33,896 nt of DNA from Bordetella parapertussis (GTDB lineage Bacteria > Pseudomonadota > Gammaproteobacteria > Burkholderiales > SG8-41): positions 1-33,896 of the forward strand of contig CAMDSO010000038.1 of NCBI GenBank assembly GCA_945906935.1, written 5' to 3'. The position numbers and the translations under genes were made by a program. The notes beneath the pieces were generated by a model. It was not told the origin of the DNA, ran no database searches, and saw only the letters and a program-made list of their open reading frames with translations. How positions within the stretch are numbered: position 1 is the first letter of the stretch; every line of letters starts with the position of its first letter. Of the stretch, positions 1 through 8,098 are shown one piece after another.

Positions 1-68
1 TCCGCCAATCAGCCTAACTCCACCTAACTCAGCAACGCCGACCTTCACGCTTCCGCCTGCGCAGCGTT

Positions 69-95
69 GTAGGGTGCGCATCGCGCACGCGCCAC
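69..95. repeat. Imperfect GTGCGC-type palindrome
   Basis: A short imperfect palindrome with arms GTGCG (74-78) and CGCAC (84-88) lies in the 164-base stretch before the first gene. Its left flank, TAGGGTGCGCA, resembles the left arm of the perfect palindrome at 31819-31843 and the AAGGTGCGCAG core at 15422-15432, so these may be copies of one intergenic repeat family. No gene is visible in 1-164. Confidence 0.4.
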
Positions 96-164
96 GACGA
101 TTGATGATCCGCGCTACGCCCCCTGTATAGATAACCGGCAATCTGTACCCAAAAAATGTCCCGC

Positions 165-1145
165 CTACTGCGGCGCGCTTTTCACCATCCCCAGATCAGT
201 GAGGATTTTGGCGAACAGCACCGCCTCTTTATCCATTTCATTTTTGAACGCCGCCGAATTTAAATAGGCGTCCGACCAGCCGTATTTCTCCAGTGCTTTT
301 TTCCACGCCTCGGTCTTAACGAAGCGCGCCAGCGTGTCCTCCCAATACTGCAAGGCCTCGGGCGGCATGCCCGGTGGCGCAAACAAACCGCGCCAGTGCA
401 CCACCGCGACATCAATGCCGATCGCGCGCCAATGCGGTACAGCGGCCATCTCGCCGCTTAAACGCTCGGGTGCCGATACCGCCAGCAAACGCACCTGTCC
501 GCTGCGCACCAGCGCGATGATTTCCGAGAGCGTGGTTGAGATCAACGGCACATGGCCGCCGAGCAACTGCGTGTTGAGGCCACCGGCGGCGTTGAACGCA
601 ACCATGCGCATTTTTTTCGCATCCACACCAGCGGCGATGGCAGGGGCGACGATATTGATCTGGTCGTTGCTGGGCAGCGATGACAAACCGAACACCACCG
701 AGCCAGGATCAACCTTCAAGCGATCGAGAATTTCGCGTGCCGACTTGATCGGCGAATCCGCACGCACCGCCCACACCATGTATTCAGCGATCAGCCGCCC
801 GACCGGTGTGACCGCATCGTGGCCGAGCGCGATGGTGCCGAGCAGTTTGTTGAGATACACGCGGTTGGTATCGAGGTAGAGAAAATACGGATCGCCCTTG
901 CGCTGATTGACGAAGATCTTGGCCTGATTACCGGCGCCCGCGCCCATATTGACGATCACCAGCGGCTGCTCGATACTTTTCGATTCGCGCAACGCCTGCT
1001 CGAATGCACGCGACAACTGGTCAAGACCGCCGCCAGCGGGTCCGCCAACAACCAATTGCAAGGGCTTGACCGGATAAGATTGCGCCACCGCCAACGGCAC
1101 CGCAAGCACGAGCAACACCACACCCCAACAACGCCAATATCTCAT
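165..1145 (-). CDS. Bug/TctC-family TTT substrate-binding protein
   Basis: A 326-residue exported solute-binding protein of the tripartite tricarboxylate transporter family, expected to bind a carboxylate in the periplasm. Residues 1-21 form a signal peptide (hydrophobic stretch from about residue 9, cleavage after AVA). The family's first glycine-rich ligand loop is present as PAGGGLD (about 36-42), and a GHVPLIST stretch matches the central strand. It is the most divergent Bug of the window: the usual DNRxGAxG motif reads VNMGAGAG, and the PDGYT motif is replaced by KGDPYFL. The ATG at 1145 has GGAAGGG seven bases upstream. It is transcribed divergently from the Bug gene at 1259 with only 113 bases between them. 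No TctA or TctB gene adjoins it. The family call is firm; the ligand is unknown. Confidence 0.88.
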   Translation of the reverse strand: MRYWRCWGVVLLVLAVPLAVAQSYPVKPLQLVVGGPAGGGLDQLSRAFEQALRESKSIEQPLVIVNMGAGAGNQAKIFVNQRKGDPYFLYLDTNRVYLNKLLGTIALGHDAVTPVGRLIAEYMVWAVRADSPIKSAREILDRLKVDPGSVVFGLSSLPSNDQINIVAPAIAAGVDAKKMRMVAFNAAGGLNTQLLGGHVPLISTTLSEIIALVRSGQVRLLAVSAPERLSGEMAAVPHWRAIGIDVAVVHWRGLFAPPGMPPEALQYWEDTLARFVKTEAWKKALEKYGWSDAYLNSAAFKNEMDKEAVLFAKILTDLGMVKSAPQ

Positions 1146-1258
1146 CGTTCAACCCTTCCGGTTAAAATGCGCCACACGCATGCAAAGCGCATTATCGGCG
1201 GTGCAAACGCGCGCTGTCGAGCGCACCGTTACATCAAACTATAAAGCCCGGGCCCAAC

Positions 1259-2239
1259 ATGCACTCACATCACAAATGCCGCGCCATCTGCACGCTGGCA
1301 CTCGCCGCGACAGTTGCCGGCATTCCCGAATGCATGGCGCAAAACTATCCGAACGGCCCGCTGCGCATCGTCTCGCCGTATCCGCCCGGCGGCGGCACCG
1401 ATATTCTGGCGCGCACGCTTGGACAAAAACTCAACGAACGTTTCGGTCAACCTGCCGTGGTGGAAAACCGTTCCGGCGCCAACGGCACGGTCGGCGCGGC
1501 CTTCGTCGCCAAGAGCGCGCCCGACGGTCACACCATGCTGGTAGTGCCGGCCGGTTATGCCGCCAATCCTTCGCTCTACAAAAATCTGCCTTTCGATCAG
1601 GCCCGCGAACTGACACCCGTGTCGCTGATCGCATCGGGGCCACTGGTGCTGGTGGTGCACCCCTCGCTACCGGTGAAAAGCGTGAAGGAACTCATCGCAC
1701 TGGCGACAGCGCAACCCGGTGCGCTCAACATCGGCTCGGCCGGCAACGGTTCGCTGCCGCATCTCTCGGCAGAGCTCTTCAACACCATGGCTGGCATCAA
1801 GATCGTGCACATCCCGTTCAAGGGTTCGGGGGCGGCGGTGATTGATGTATTGAGCGGCCAGGTGCCGATCTATTTCATGAACGTCTTGCAAAGCCTGCCG
1901 ATGATCAAGTCGGGCAAGCTGCGTCCGCTTGGAGTGAGCAGCCCGCAACGCTCGGCGATCGCGCCCGATCTGCCCTCGATTGCCGAAGCGGGGCTCAAGG
2001 GTTTTGACATGACCAACTGGTATGGTCTCTTGGTGCAGGGCGCGACACCGCGCGACACCATCAACAAACTGCAGCAGGAAGTCACACGCATCCTCAATCT
2101 GCCAGAATTAAAAGAACGGCTTGCCGGCGAAGGCATGACGGTGGTGGGCAGCACCGCGGAACAGTTTGTCGAATTTCTCGCCAGTGAAACAGCTAAATTC
2201 AACCGCATCATCCAGACTGCGGGTATCAAGGGGGGCTAA
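1259..2239 (+). CDS. Bug-family TTT substrate-binding protein (tandem copy 1)
   Basis: A 326-residue periplasmic binding protein. Residues 1-27 are a signal peptide ending CMA|Q. Bug signatures follow in order: PPGGGTDILAR (about 42-52), VVENRSGANGTVG in the second ligand loop, APDGHT, the strand VVHPSLPVKSVKELI, and IPFKGSGAAVIDVLSGQVP. The mature protein is closely related to the next two genes, sharing FMNxLQSLPxIKxGxLR and AxxGxDMTxW, so the three arose by tandem duplication. No clear Shine-Dalgarno precedes the ATG at 1259. The next in-frame ATG (codon 26, at 1334) would remove the signal peptide, so 1259 is preferred. It is first of a same-strand series running into the UGSC gene. The ligand is probably a di- or tricarboxylate, by family only. 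Confidence 0.9.
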   Translation: MHSHHKCRAICTLALAATVAGIPECMAQNYPNGPLRIVSPYPPGGGTDILARTLGQKLNERFGQPAVVENRSGANGTVGAAFVAKSAPDGHTMLVVPAGYAANPSLYKNLPFDQARELTPVSLIASGPLVLVVHPSLPVKSVKELIALATAQPGALNIGSAGNGSLPHLSAELFNTMAGIKIVHIPFKGSGAAVIDVLSGQVPIYFMNVLQSLPMIKSGKLRPLGVSSPQRSAIAPDLPSIAEAGLKGFDMTNWYGLLVQGATPRDTINKLQQEVTRILNLPELKERLAGEGMTVVGSTAEQFVEFLASETAKFNRIIQTAGIKGG

Positions 2240-2243
2240 CGCC

Positions 2244-3209
2244 ATGCAAGCAACACGCACACTTTTTGCAATCGGCGCCTTCTGCTTCGCAGCCGCGGTG
2301 CAGGCCCAAAACTATCCGTCTGGACCGCTGCGCATCATTATTCCGTTCAGCCCGGGCGGCTCGACCGACATTCTCGGCCGCATCATCGCGCAGCGCCTGA
2401 ACGAAAAGTTCAAAGTGCCTGCAGTAGCCGATAACCGGCCCGGCGCGAACGGCACGCTGGGCACACTGGCCGCCGTCAAAGCGCCGGCCGATGGTCACAC
2501 GCTGTTGATCGTGCCAGCGGGCTTCGCCGCTAATCCGATCATGTACAAAAACCTGCCCTACGACCAAACACGCGATCTCGCTGCGGTGTCACAGCTCGTC
2601 GCCGGACCTTTGACGCTGACGGTGCATCCCTCACTACCGGCGAAAACAGCACGTGACCTGATCGCGCTGGCAAAAACGCGTCCGGGTGAAATCACCTTCG
2701 GCTCGTCAGGCACCGGTTCGCTGAATCAACTGGCGGCGGAATGGTTTGCCTTGTCGGCCGGCGTCAAAATGATCCATGTGCCGTATCGCGGCGGCGGTGC
2801 CGGCGTGATCGATTTGATGAGCGGACAAATCTCGCTCTATTTCATGAACGCACTGCAAAGCCTGCCGTACATCAAAAGCGGGCGACTGCGCGCGCTGGGT
2901 GTCACCACGCCGATACGTTCGCCATTTGCACCGGATATTCCCGCCATCGCCGAATCGGGCCTGCCCGGTTATGACATGACGACCTGGACGGCGCTGCTGG
3001 TCACCGGCGGCACACCGCGTGAAGTCATCGCCAAATTGCACGCCGAAATTACCTTGATTCTCAACCAGCCGGAGACGCGCGAACGCCTCGCCGCCGACGG
3101 CATGACGGTGGTGGCGAGCACGCCGGCGCAGTTCACGGAATTCCTGGCCCGCGAAAACAGCAAATACGCGCGCATCATCCAAGCCGCCGGCATCTCGGCG
3201 GCGCAATGA
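2244..3209 (+). CDS. Bug-family TTT substrate-binding protein (tandem copy 2)
   Basis: A 321-residue binding protein. The frame is open from 2166, but the ATG at 2244 is chosen: it has AAGGGGGG about eight bases upstream, does not overlap copy 1, and gives a normal signal peptide (residues 1-21, cleaved VQA|Q). Ligand-loop motifs are PGGSTDILGR (about 37-46) and ADNRPGANGTLG. A serine replaces the third glycine of the usual PGGGTD loop, which may alter ligand contacts. Only four bases separate it from the stop of copy 1, and its own stop overlaps the next start (ATGA), so the three Bug genes are almost certainly co-transcribed and translationally coupled. The family call is firm; the substrate is unknown. 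Confidence 0.92.
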   Translation: MQATRTLFAIGAFCFAAAVQAQNYPSGPLRIIIPFSPGGSTDILGRIIAQRLNEKFKVPAVADNRPGANGTLGTLAAVKAPADGHTLLIVPAGFAANPIMYKNLPYDQTRDLAAVSQLVAGPLTLTVHPSLPAKTARDLIALAKTRPGEITFGSSGTGSLNQLAAEWFALSAGVKMIHVPYRGGGAGVIDLMSGQISLYFMNALQSLPYIKSGRLRALGVTTPIRSPFAPDIPAIAESGLPGYDMTTWTALLVTGGTPREVIAKLHAEITLILNQPETRERLAADGMTVVASTPAQFTEFLARENSKYARIIQAAGISAAQ

Positions 3210-4168
3210 AGTTCGTGCACATATTGGGCTGCGCCTGTGCGCTCGCCTGTGGCATGACGCAGGCACAAACGTATCCGAGCGGCGCCATGCGTTTGATCGT
3301 GCCTTTTCCACCGGGTGGCGGCACCGATATCCTGGCGCGCCCAATCGCGCAAAAACTCAACGAACGTTTCAAACAGCCGGTGGTGATTGAGAACCGCGGC
3401 GGCGCCAACGGCACCATCGGCACCGCCTATGTTGCCAAGAGCGCGCCCGCAGACGGCCACACGCTGCTCTTCATTCCCTCCGGCTATGCGGTCAATCCGA
3501 GCCTTTATCCGGCGCTGCCCTACGATCAGGCGCGTGACCTCGCCCCCGTCACACAAACCGTCTCCGGTCCGCTGACGCTCGTGGTCCATCCGTCGTTGCC
3601 GGCGAAAAACGTGCGCGAACTGATCACACTGGCAAAAGCGCGGCCTGGTGAACTCAACTATGGTTCTTCGGGCATCGGTTCGCTGCCGCATCTGGCGGGC
3701 GAATGGTTTGCGCTGTCAGCCGGCGTGCGCCTGAGCCATGTGCCGTACAAAGGTTCGGGGGCGGCCACCATCGATGTGATGAGCGGTGAAGTGCCGGTCT
3801 ATTTCATGAACGTGCTGCAAAGCTTGCCCTTCATCAAGCAGGGCCGGCTGCGCGCAGTGGGCGTCACCGGCCTGCAACGCGTGGCGATCGCACCCGATAT
3901 TCCAACGGTGGCGGAAAGCGGTCTCACCGGCTTCGATATGGCGACCTGGTTCGGCATCCTGGCGCCGGTTGCGACACCACGCGACATCATCCTGCGTCTA
4001 TACAGCGAGATCGCCGCCATCCTGCAACAAAAAGAAATGCGCGAACGTCTTGCCGCCGACGGCATGCTGGTGGTGGCCAGCACGCCCGATCAATTTGCCG
4101 CCTTTCTCAAGAGCGAAACCGCCAAGTACGCGCGTGTGGTGCAAGCCGCTGCAATCAAAGCGCAGTAA
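3206..4168 (+). CDS. Bug-family TTT substrate-binding protein (tandem copy 3)
   Basis: A 320-residue binding protein whose ATG overlaps the TGA of the previous gene (ATGA, 3206-3209). The signal peptide covers residues 1-20 (TQA|Q). Motifs are PPGGGTDILAR (about 35-45), VIENRGGANGTIG, VPYKGSGAATIDVMSGEVP and FMNVLQSLPFIK. It is nearest to copy 1 in these loops. The UGSC selenoprotein gene starts 161 bases downstream on the same strand. That gap holds a short GC palindrome but no T-tract terminator, so readthrough into the UGSC gene is plausible. This is the only hint at a link between these three binding proteins and the UGSC enzyme. Confidence 0.92.
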   Translation: MKFVHILGCACALACGMTQAQTYPSGAMRLIVPFPPGGGTDILARPIAQKLNERFKQPVVIENRGGANGTIGTAYVAKSAPADGHTLLFIPSGYAVNPSLYPALPYDQARDLAPVTQTVSGPLTLVVHPSLPAKNVRELITLAKARPGELNYGSSGIGSLPHLAGEWFALSAGVRLSHVPYKGSGAATIDVMSGEVPVYFMNVLQSLPFIKQGRLRAVGVTGLQRVAIAPDIPTVAESGLTGFDMATWFGILAPVATPRDIILRLYSEIAAILQQKEMRERLAADGMLVVASTPDQFAAFLKSETAKYARVVQAAAIKAQ

Positions 4169-4206
4169 AATCGCGTTTCAATCAGCAAAGTGAATTAGCA
4201 GGTCGC

Positions 4207-4222
4207 GGCCCCCGCCTGCGCG
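4207..4222. repeat. GC palindrome of the CCCGC...GCGGG family
   Basis: The intergenic stretch 4169-4329 contains CCCGCCTGCGCGGG followed by GACGGACAGGA. A similar arrangement, CCCCGC...GCGGGG followed by GACAGGA, occurs at 32915-32937, so these look like copies of a small dispersed palindromic repeat. No T-run follows, so it is unlikely to be an intrinsic terminator. Confidence 0.45.
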
Positions 4223-4329
4223 GGACGGACAGGATGGAGGTAATGCTTGATGCAACGGCCCCCGCCTCCGCCCGCCCCCGCGCTGCGCAGAAGTGAGGCA
4301 GCCATCCAATCCGCAGCCGGGAGAGTCGC

Positions 4330-6069
4330 ATGAGCAATACGCCTAACCATGAACCGCGTTACGACGTGCTGTGGCCGCTGTCACGCAAAGCGGTGAAAAA
4401 ATCAGCCGCCGCCAAACGCGTGCCCGACCTCAACGGCAAGGTCATCTGCGAACTGTGGGATGTGATCTTTCGTGGCGAAACCATTTATCCACTGGTGCGC
4501 GAATACATTCAGAAACGTTTTCCCGGCGTCAAATTCGTGCCCTATAGCGAGTTCGGTAATTTCCACGGCGCGCGCGAGCATGAAGTCACCGCCACCATCC
4601 CTGACAAAATCAGATTGCACAAGGCCGACGCCGCCATTGTCGGTATCGGTGCCTGAGGGAGCTGCACGCCCGCCGTGTTGCGGGCCGCAGCAGTCGTCGA
4701 ACGCATGGGCGTGCCGACCGCGTCCATCATTGGTTCCGGCTTTCTCAAGCAGGCTGAAGTCATCGTCAAGGGCCTCGGCGTAGCGCTCGGCATCGGCGTC
4801 TATCCCGGAGCCCCCATGCTGGACAGCGACGTCGAATTAAAACGCAAGGTCGAAGAAGTGCTCGCCCCGGGGCTGCTCAAGGCACTGATCGGCGACGAGC
4901 CCGTCGAAGCGGATTCAGCCATCGAACCCGAACCGGGTACGGTAGTGTTCAGCGGCGATTACGACGCCGTGCAGGAACACTTCTACAAAAACCTGTGGAC
5001 CGACGGCCTGCCAGTGACACCACCGACCCGCGAGCGCGTCGATGCCTTCCTCAAATTCACCGACCGCCAACCGGAAGATGTGCTGCGGGTGATTCCGCAG
5101 GAAGGCCGCGAAGCCTCCATCCTCAGCATCGCCGTCAACGCCGTGATGGCGGGTTGCCGCCCGGAATACATGCCGGTGCTGGTCGCCATCGTCGATGCGC
5201 TGTGCGATCCACGCTATCGCGTCGAAGATTCGGGTTCGACACCAGGCTGGGAACCGGTCGTCATCGTCAACGGCCCCATCGTCAAGGAACTCGATTTCAA
5301 CTACGGCCAGGGGGTGATGCGTGTCGGCCGTCAGGCCAACACCAGCATCGGCCGCTTCGTGCGCATGTATCTGCGCAACATTTGCGGCTTTCGCATTCCA
5401 CCGGGCGCGGGCGACAAGTGCAGCATCGGCCAAACCTTTCTCGTCGCCATGGCCGAGGACGAAGACAGCGCCACGGCGATCGGCTGGCCGACCTACGGCG
5501 AAGACCGCGGTTTCAAGAAGGGCGAAAACGTCGTCACCGTGCACAGCGTGGTGGCCATCACCTCGCCGATCTACAGCGGCGGCGACGATGCCAGGACACA
5601 CGTCCAGCAGTGGACCGACATCATCGGCGGCAGCTTCACCTACTGGGCGCATACCGGCTTCAAAACCGGCCTGTGGAGTCCGCTCATCATCGCCGGCCCC
5701 AGCATCGCCGGTGTGATCGCCAAAGAATGGACGAAGGACCAGGTGCGGCAATATATGTACGACAACATGAAAGTCACTGCCGCCAAGGCCACGCACTACG
5801 CGCAGATGACCAGCACGCCGACCTTCAATTTCGAAAGCCTCGTCGAGCAGGGCATCCTGCCGCCGTCGTATACTGAGGCGGACGATCCGCAGCGTCTGGT
5901 CAACGTGCTGATCAAACCGGAGATGGTGGAAATTCTGATCGCCGGCGATCCGGGCCGCAATCAATCGCGCGCCTACATGAGTAATCACGTGCAGGGGCCG
6001 CCGACCAGTCGCAAGGTCGAGCTGCCAAAGAACTGGGCACAATTAATCGATCGCAGCGGTACATCGTAG
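4330..6069 (+). CDS. UGSC-family selenoprotein, UGA at codon 109 read as selenocysteine
   Basis: One reading frame of 580 codons is interrupted only by TGA at 4654-4656. Reading that TGA as selenocysteine gives a 579-residue protein with the motif U109-G-S-C112, the signature of UGSC (seleno)proteins, a UxxC redox motif. The context VGIGA-U-GSC-TPAV, followed by VVERMGVPT, also recalls the selenocysteine loop of glycine-reductase subunit GrdB (UGTC followed by ExxGIPVV). Residues 1 to about 185 form the UGSC domain; a linker rich in E and P follows; residues about 205-579 form a second conserved-looking domain that I cannot name. There is no signal peptide, so it should be cytoplasmic. The ATG at 4330 has GGGAG six bases upstream. 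Reading two proteins instead would need a GTG start at 4675 inside the motif without a well-placed ribosome site. The selenocysteine call is strong; enzymatic function is unknown. Confidence 0.85.
4654..4656 (+). other. In-frame TGA proposed as selenocysteine codon
   Basis: This TGA lies in frame 1 between residues VGIGA and GSCTPAV. The frame stays open on both sides, from 4330 to 6069. The cysteine three residues later completes a UxxC motif, and Cys-containing homologues of the family have CGSC here. Decoding requires SelA, SelB, SelD and tRNA-Sec elsewhere in the genome; none is in this window. Confidence 0.85.
4661..4691 (+). promoter_or_regulatory. Candidate bacterial SECIS hairpin
   Basis: Starting four bases after the TGA there is a two-part stem: GCTGC (4661-4665) pairs with GCAGC (4687-4691). 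After a small 2x1 internal loop, GCCCGC (4668-4673) pairs with GCGGGC (4680-4685) and closes the hexaloop CGTGTT (4674-4679). The loop begins 17 bases after the TGA and has G as its second base. Both features fit the general form of bacterial SECIS elements, in which a short hairpin just downstream of UGA carries a G among the first loop bases and binds SelB. Pairing was done by eye, without energy calculation. Confidence 0.7.
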
Positions 6070-6244
6070 AAGACATAAAAGAACGAAACGGCAAGGCGGG
6101 GGCATGCCGTTCCGTTCTGACAGGAGAAGGTTGCAATCAACCGGCGGTGCAGGCGGCGGATAAACCGCCCATACCGTAGCGAAGGTCGCGGCCATTACGA
6201 CGTTCCGGTCTGACGGCCGGCACTGTAAATTAGGGGGTAAGGGT

Positions 6245-7900
6245 ATGTCAGCGAGAACTAGCCTGTCGTCACTCTGTGGCCGCGTACTATCCGCACGCGT
6301 AACAGCCTGCCTATTGCTGCCGGCACTACTGACGTGCCTGACTCTGCACGCCGGTGCCGCTGAACAGGAAAAACCCGCCGAACTGGTGCTGGGCAATCGC
6401 ACCATTCACGTCTTCCGCACTTCGCTTGGTGCCTTTTCCGCCGCCGAACGTGCCGAGGGTGCGCGTCTCCGCTTTGCCAACGCACTCGATAACGCCGGTG
6501 ACGGCGCGGTCACCGTCAAGCGCACAAACAACGGCTTTCAGGTCGAGCTCGACGGCAAACCGATATTCAACGTGCTGCCCGGCGATGCCCGCGAACTCGC
6601 CGGTGAAACCGCCGAGGCGCTCGCCAAAAAATCCTCACTCCTTTTGCAAACCACCTGGCGGGAGCAGCGCGAACAAGGCGACCCGCGCGCCACACTCTTC
6701 TCCGTGCTGCGTGTGGCTGCCGCAGCGGCTGTTCTGGCCGGCATGCTGTTGGGGATTTTTAAATTCATGGGTTATGCCGGCAATGCGATCAACACCCATC
6801 TGGTGCAACGCGTAAAAACGCTCTCCGCTTCGGGCCTGTCGGCACGCACAGGTTCGGTGTTTCTGAGACTTGCCTCGCGCTCCTATCTGTTCATCGCCTG
6901 GCTGTTGAGTCTGTTCGGTATCTTCTTGTTTCTGATCTTTGCGCTCGAACAGTTCGCGCATACCCGTGCCATTGGCGAGCAGCTCGCCGAGACCATGCAA
7001 AATCTGAGCGGGCAGATGCTGCAATCGGTCGGCGCGGCAATTCCGGGCGTGTTTATCGCCATCGTTATTTTTATGCTGACCTGGGTCGTCGCCCAGCTGT
7101 TGCGCGAATTCGCCAACCTGCTCGCCTCCGGCCGCATACGCTTCGGCGCACTCAACGCCCATACCGGGCCGCCCACCATGCGCATCGCCGACATCAGCCT
7201 CTGGCTATTTGCGCTGGCAATGGCGTTTCCGTATCTACCCGGCGCGCAAACCGAGGCCTTCAAGGGCCTCTCCGTGGTGGTCGGCATTATGGTGTCGATC
7301 GGCGCCTCAGGCATCGTCGGCCAGATCGCCAGCGGCATGATCCTGACCTATACGCGTGCGCTACTGGTAGGTGAATACGTACGTATGCAGGAACACGAAG
7401 GCACGGTCACCGAACTGGGTCTATTTGTAACGCGCCTGCGCACCGGTCTAGGCGAGGAAATCGCGCTACCCAATGCGCTAGTGCTGGCGAACGTGACGCG
7501 TAATTTTTCGCGCGCGGCGCAAGGCTGCAGTTTTGTTTTCGACACCAGCGTCACCATCGGCTATGACACGCCGTGGCGCCAGGTCCACGCCATGCTGATG
7601 GAGGCTGCCAAGCCGATCACAGAAATCGCCACCGACCCGGCACCGGTGGTGGCGCAAACCGCGCTGGCCGATTTCTATGTCGCCTACAAGCTCGCTGTCT
7701 ACGTCAAGGCCGAAAGCCCTGCGGTGCGCGCACGCGTGGCGAGCGACCTGCACGCCTCGATTCAGGACGTCTTCAACCGCCACGGCGTGCAAATCATGTC
7801 GCCGCATTACGTGCTCGATCCGGCCGTCGCCAAGACGGTGCCCGAGTCACAGTGGTATACCACCCCGGCGGCGGCAGACCCACGACCGCCACGCGGATAA
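6245..7900 (+). CDS. MscS-family mechanosensitive ion channel protein
   Basis: A 551-residue inner-membrane channel of the small-conductance mechanosensitive family, expected to release solutes under osmotic downshock. Residues 1-39 look like a signal or first hydrophobic segment ending HAGAA. About 40-150 is a periplasmic region. Hydrophobic helices follow near 155-177, 213-235, 264-286, 316-331 and 341-372. The last carries the small-residue-rich pore signature (GASGIVGQIASGMILTYTRA). The beta domain follows (GEYVRMQEHEGTVTELGL, then EEIALPNALVLANVTRNFSR) and a mixed C-terminal domain extends to about 525. It is longer than the 286-residue E. coli MscS, so it belongs to the extended class. 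The ATG at 6245 follows TAGGGGGTAAGGGT, a good ribosome site. It is probably a separate unit; no functional link to the neighbouring catabolic genes is evident. Confidence 0.9.
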   Translation: MSARTSLSSLCGRVLSARVTACLLLPALLTCLTLHAGAAEQEKPAELVLGNRTIHVFRTSLGAFSAAERAEGARLRFANALDNAGDGAVTVKRTNNGFQVELDGKPIFNVLPGDARELAGETAEALAKKSSLLLQTTWREQREQGDPRATLFSVLRVAAAAAVLAGMLLGIFKFMGYAGNAINTHLVQRVKTLSASGLSARTGSVFLRLASRSYLFIAWLLSLFGIFLFLIFALEQFAHTRAIGEQLAETMQNLSGQMLQSVGAAIPGVFIAIVIFMLTWVVAQLLREFANLLASGRIRFGALNAHTGPPTMRIADISLWLFALAMAFPYLPGAQTEAFKGLSVVVGIMVSIGASGIVGQIASGMILTYTRALLVGEYVRMQEHEGTVTELGLFVTRLRTGLGEEIALPNALVLANVTRNFSRAAQGCSFVFDTSVTIGYDTPWRQVHAMLMEAAKPITEIATDPAPVVAQTALADFYVAYKLAVYVKAESPAVRARVASDLHASIQDVFNRHGVQIMSPHYVLDPAVAKTVPESQWYTTPAAADPRPPRG

Positions 7901-8003
7901 CGCTTGCCAGAGCGACGTTCGCGACCACGCTTCGTCGTCCCTGCGGAGGCCGCTGTTGGGCGCCGTATACCTGCCTGATCAAAAAGCGCTTATAAAAGCC
8001 ACT

Positions 8004-8020
8004 CTGGCGCGGCGCGCCAG
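8004..8020. repeat. Perfect 17-base GC palindrome after the MscS gene
   Basis: CTGGCGCG and CGCGCCAG flank a single central G. It lies in the 198-base gap between the MscS gene and the next Bug gene. It lacks a following T-run, so it is a hairpin or cruciform candidate rather than a convincing intrinsic terminator. Confidence 0.4.
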
Positions 8021-8098
8021 CGACCCTCACACAGACTGCGGCTGGCAACCGCGCTAAAATAAGCGGCTGATTCAACCCCTCCCCGGATTATCGTAGCC

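Noticed and set aside
2166-2243. N-terminal extension of the second tandem Bug protein
   Set aside because: It overlaps the end of the first copy, lacks a ribosome site and places 26 polar residues before the signal peptide. ATG 2244 has a good ribosome site.
4675-6069. A separate GTG-initiated 464-residue protein, with 4330-4656 as an independent 108-residue gene
   Set aside because: The GTG falls inside the UGSC motif region, has no well-spaced ribosome site, and the two pieces share one frame joined by a TGA exactly where selenocysteine is expected.
6245-7900. MscS channel as an exporter belonging to the selenoprotein or Bug operon
   Set aside because: It has its own ribosome site and a 175-base upstream gap. 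MscS paralogues occur in many contexts, so nothing beyond adjacency supports a functional link.
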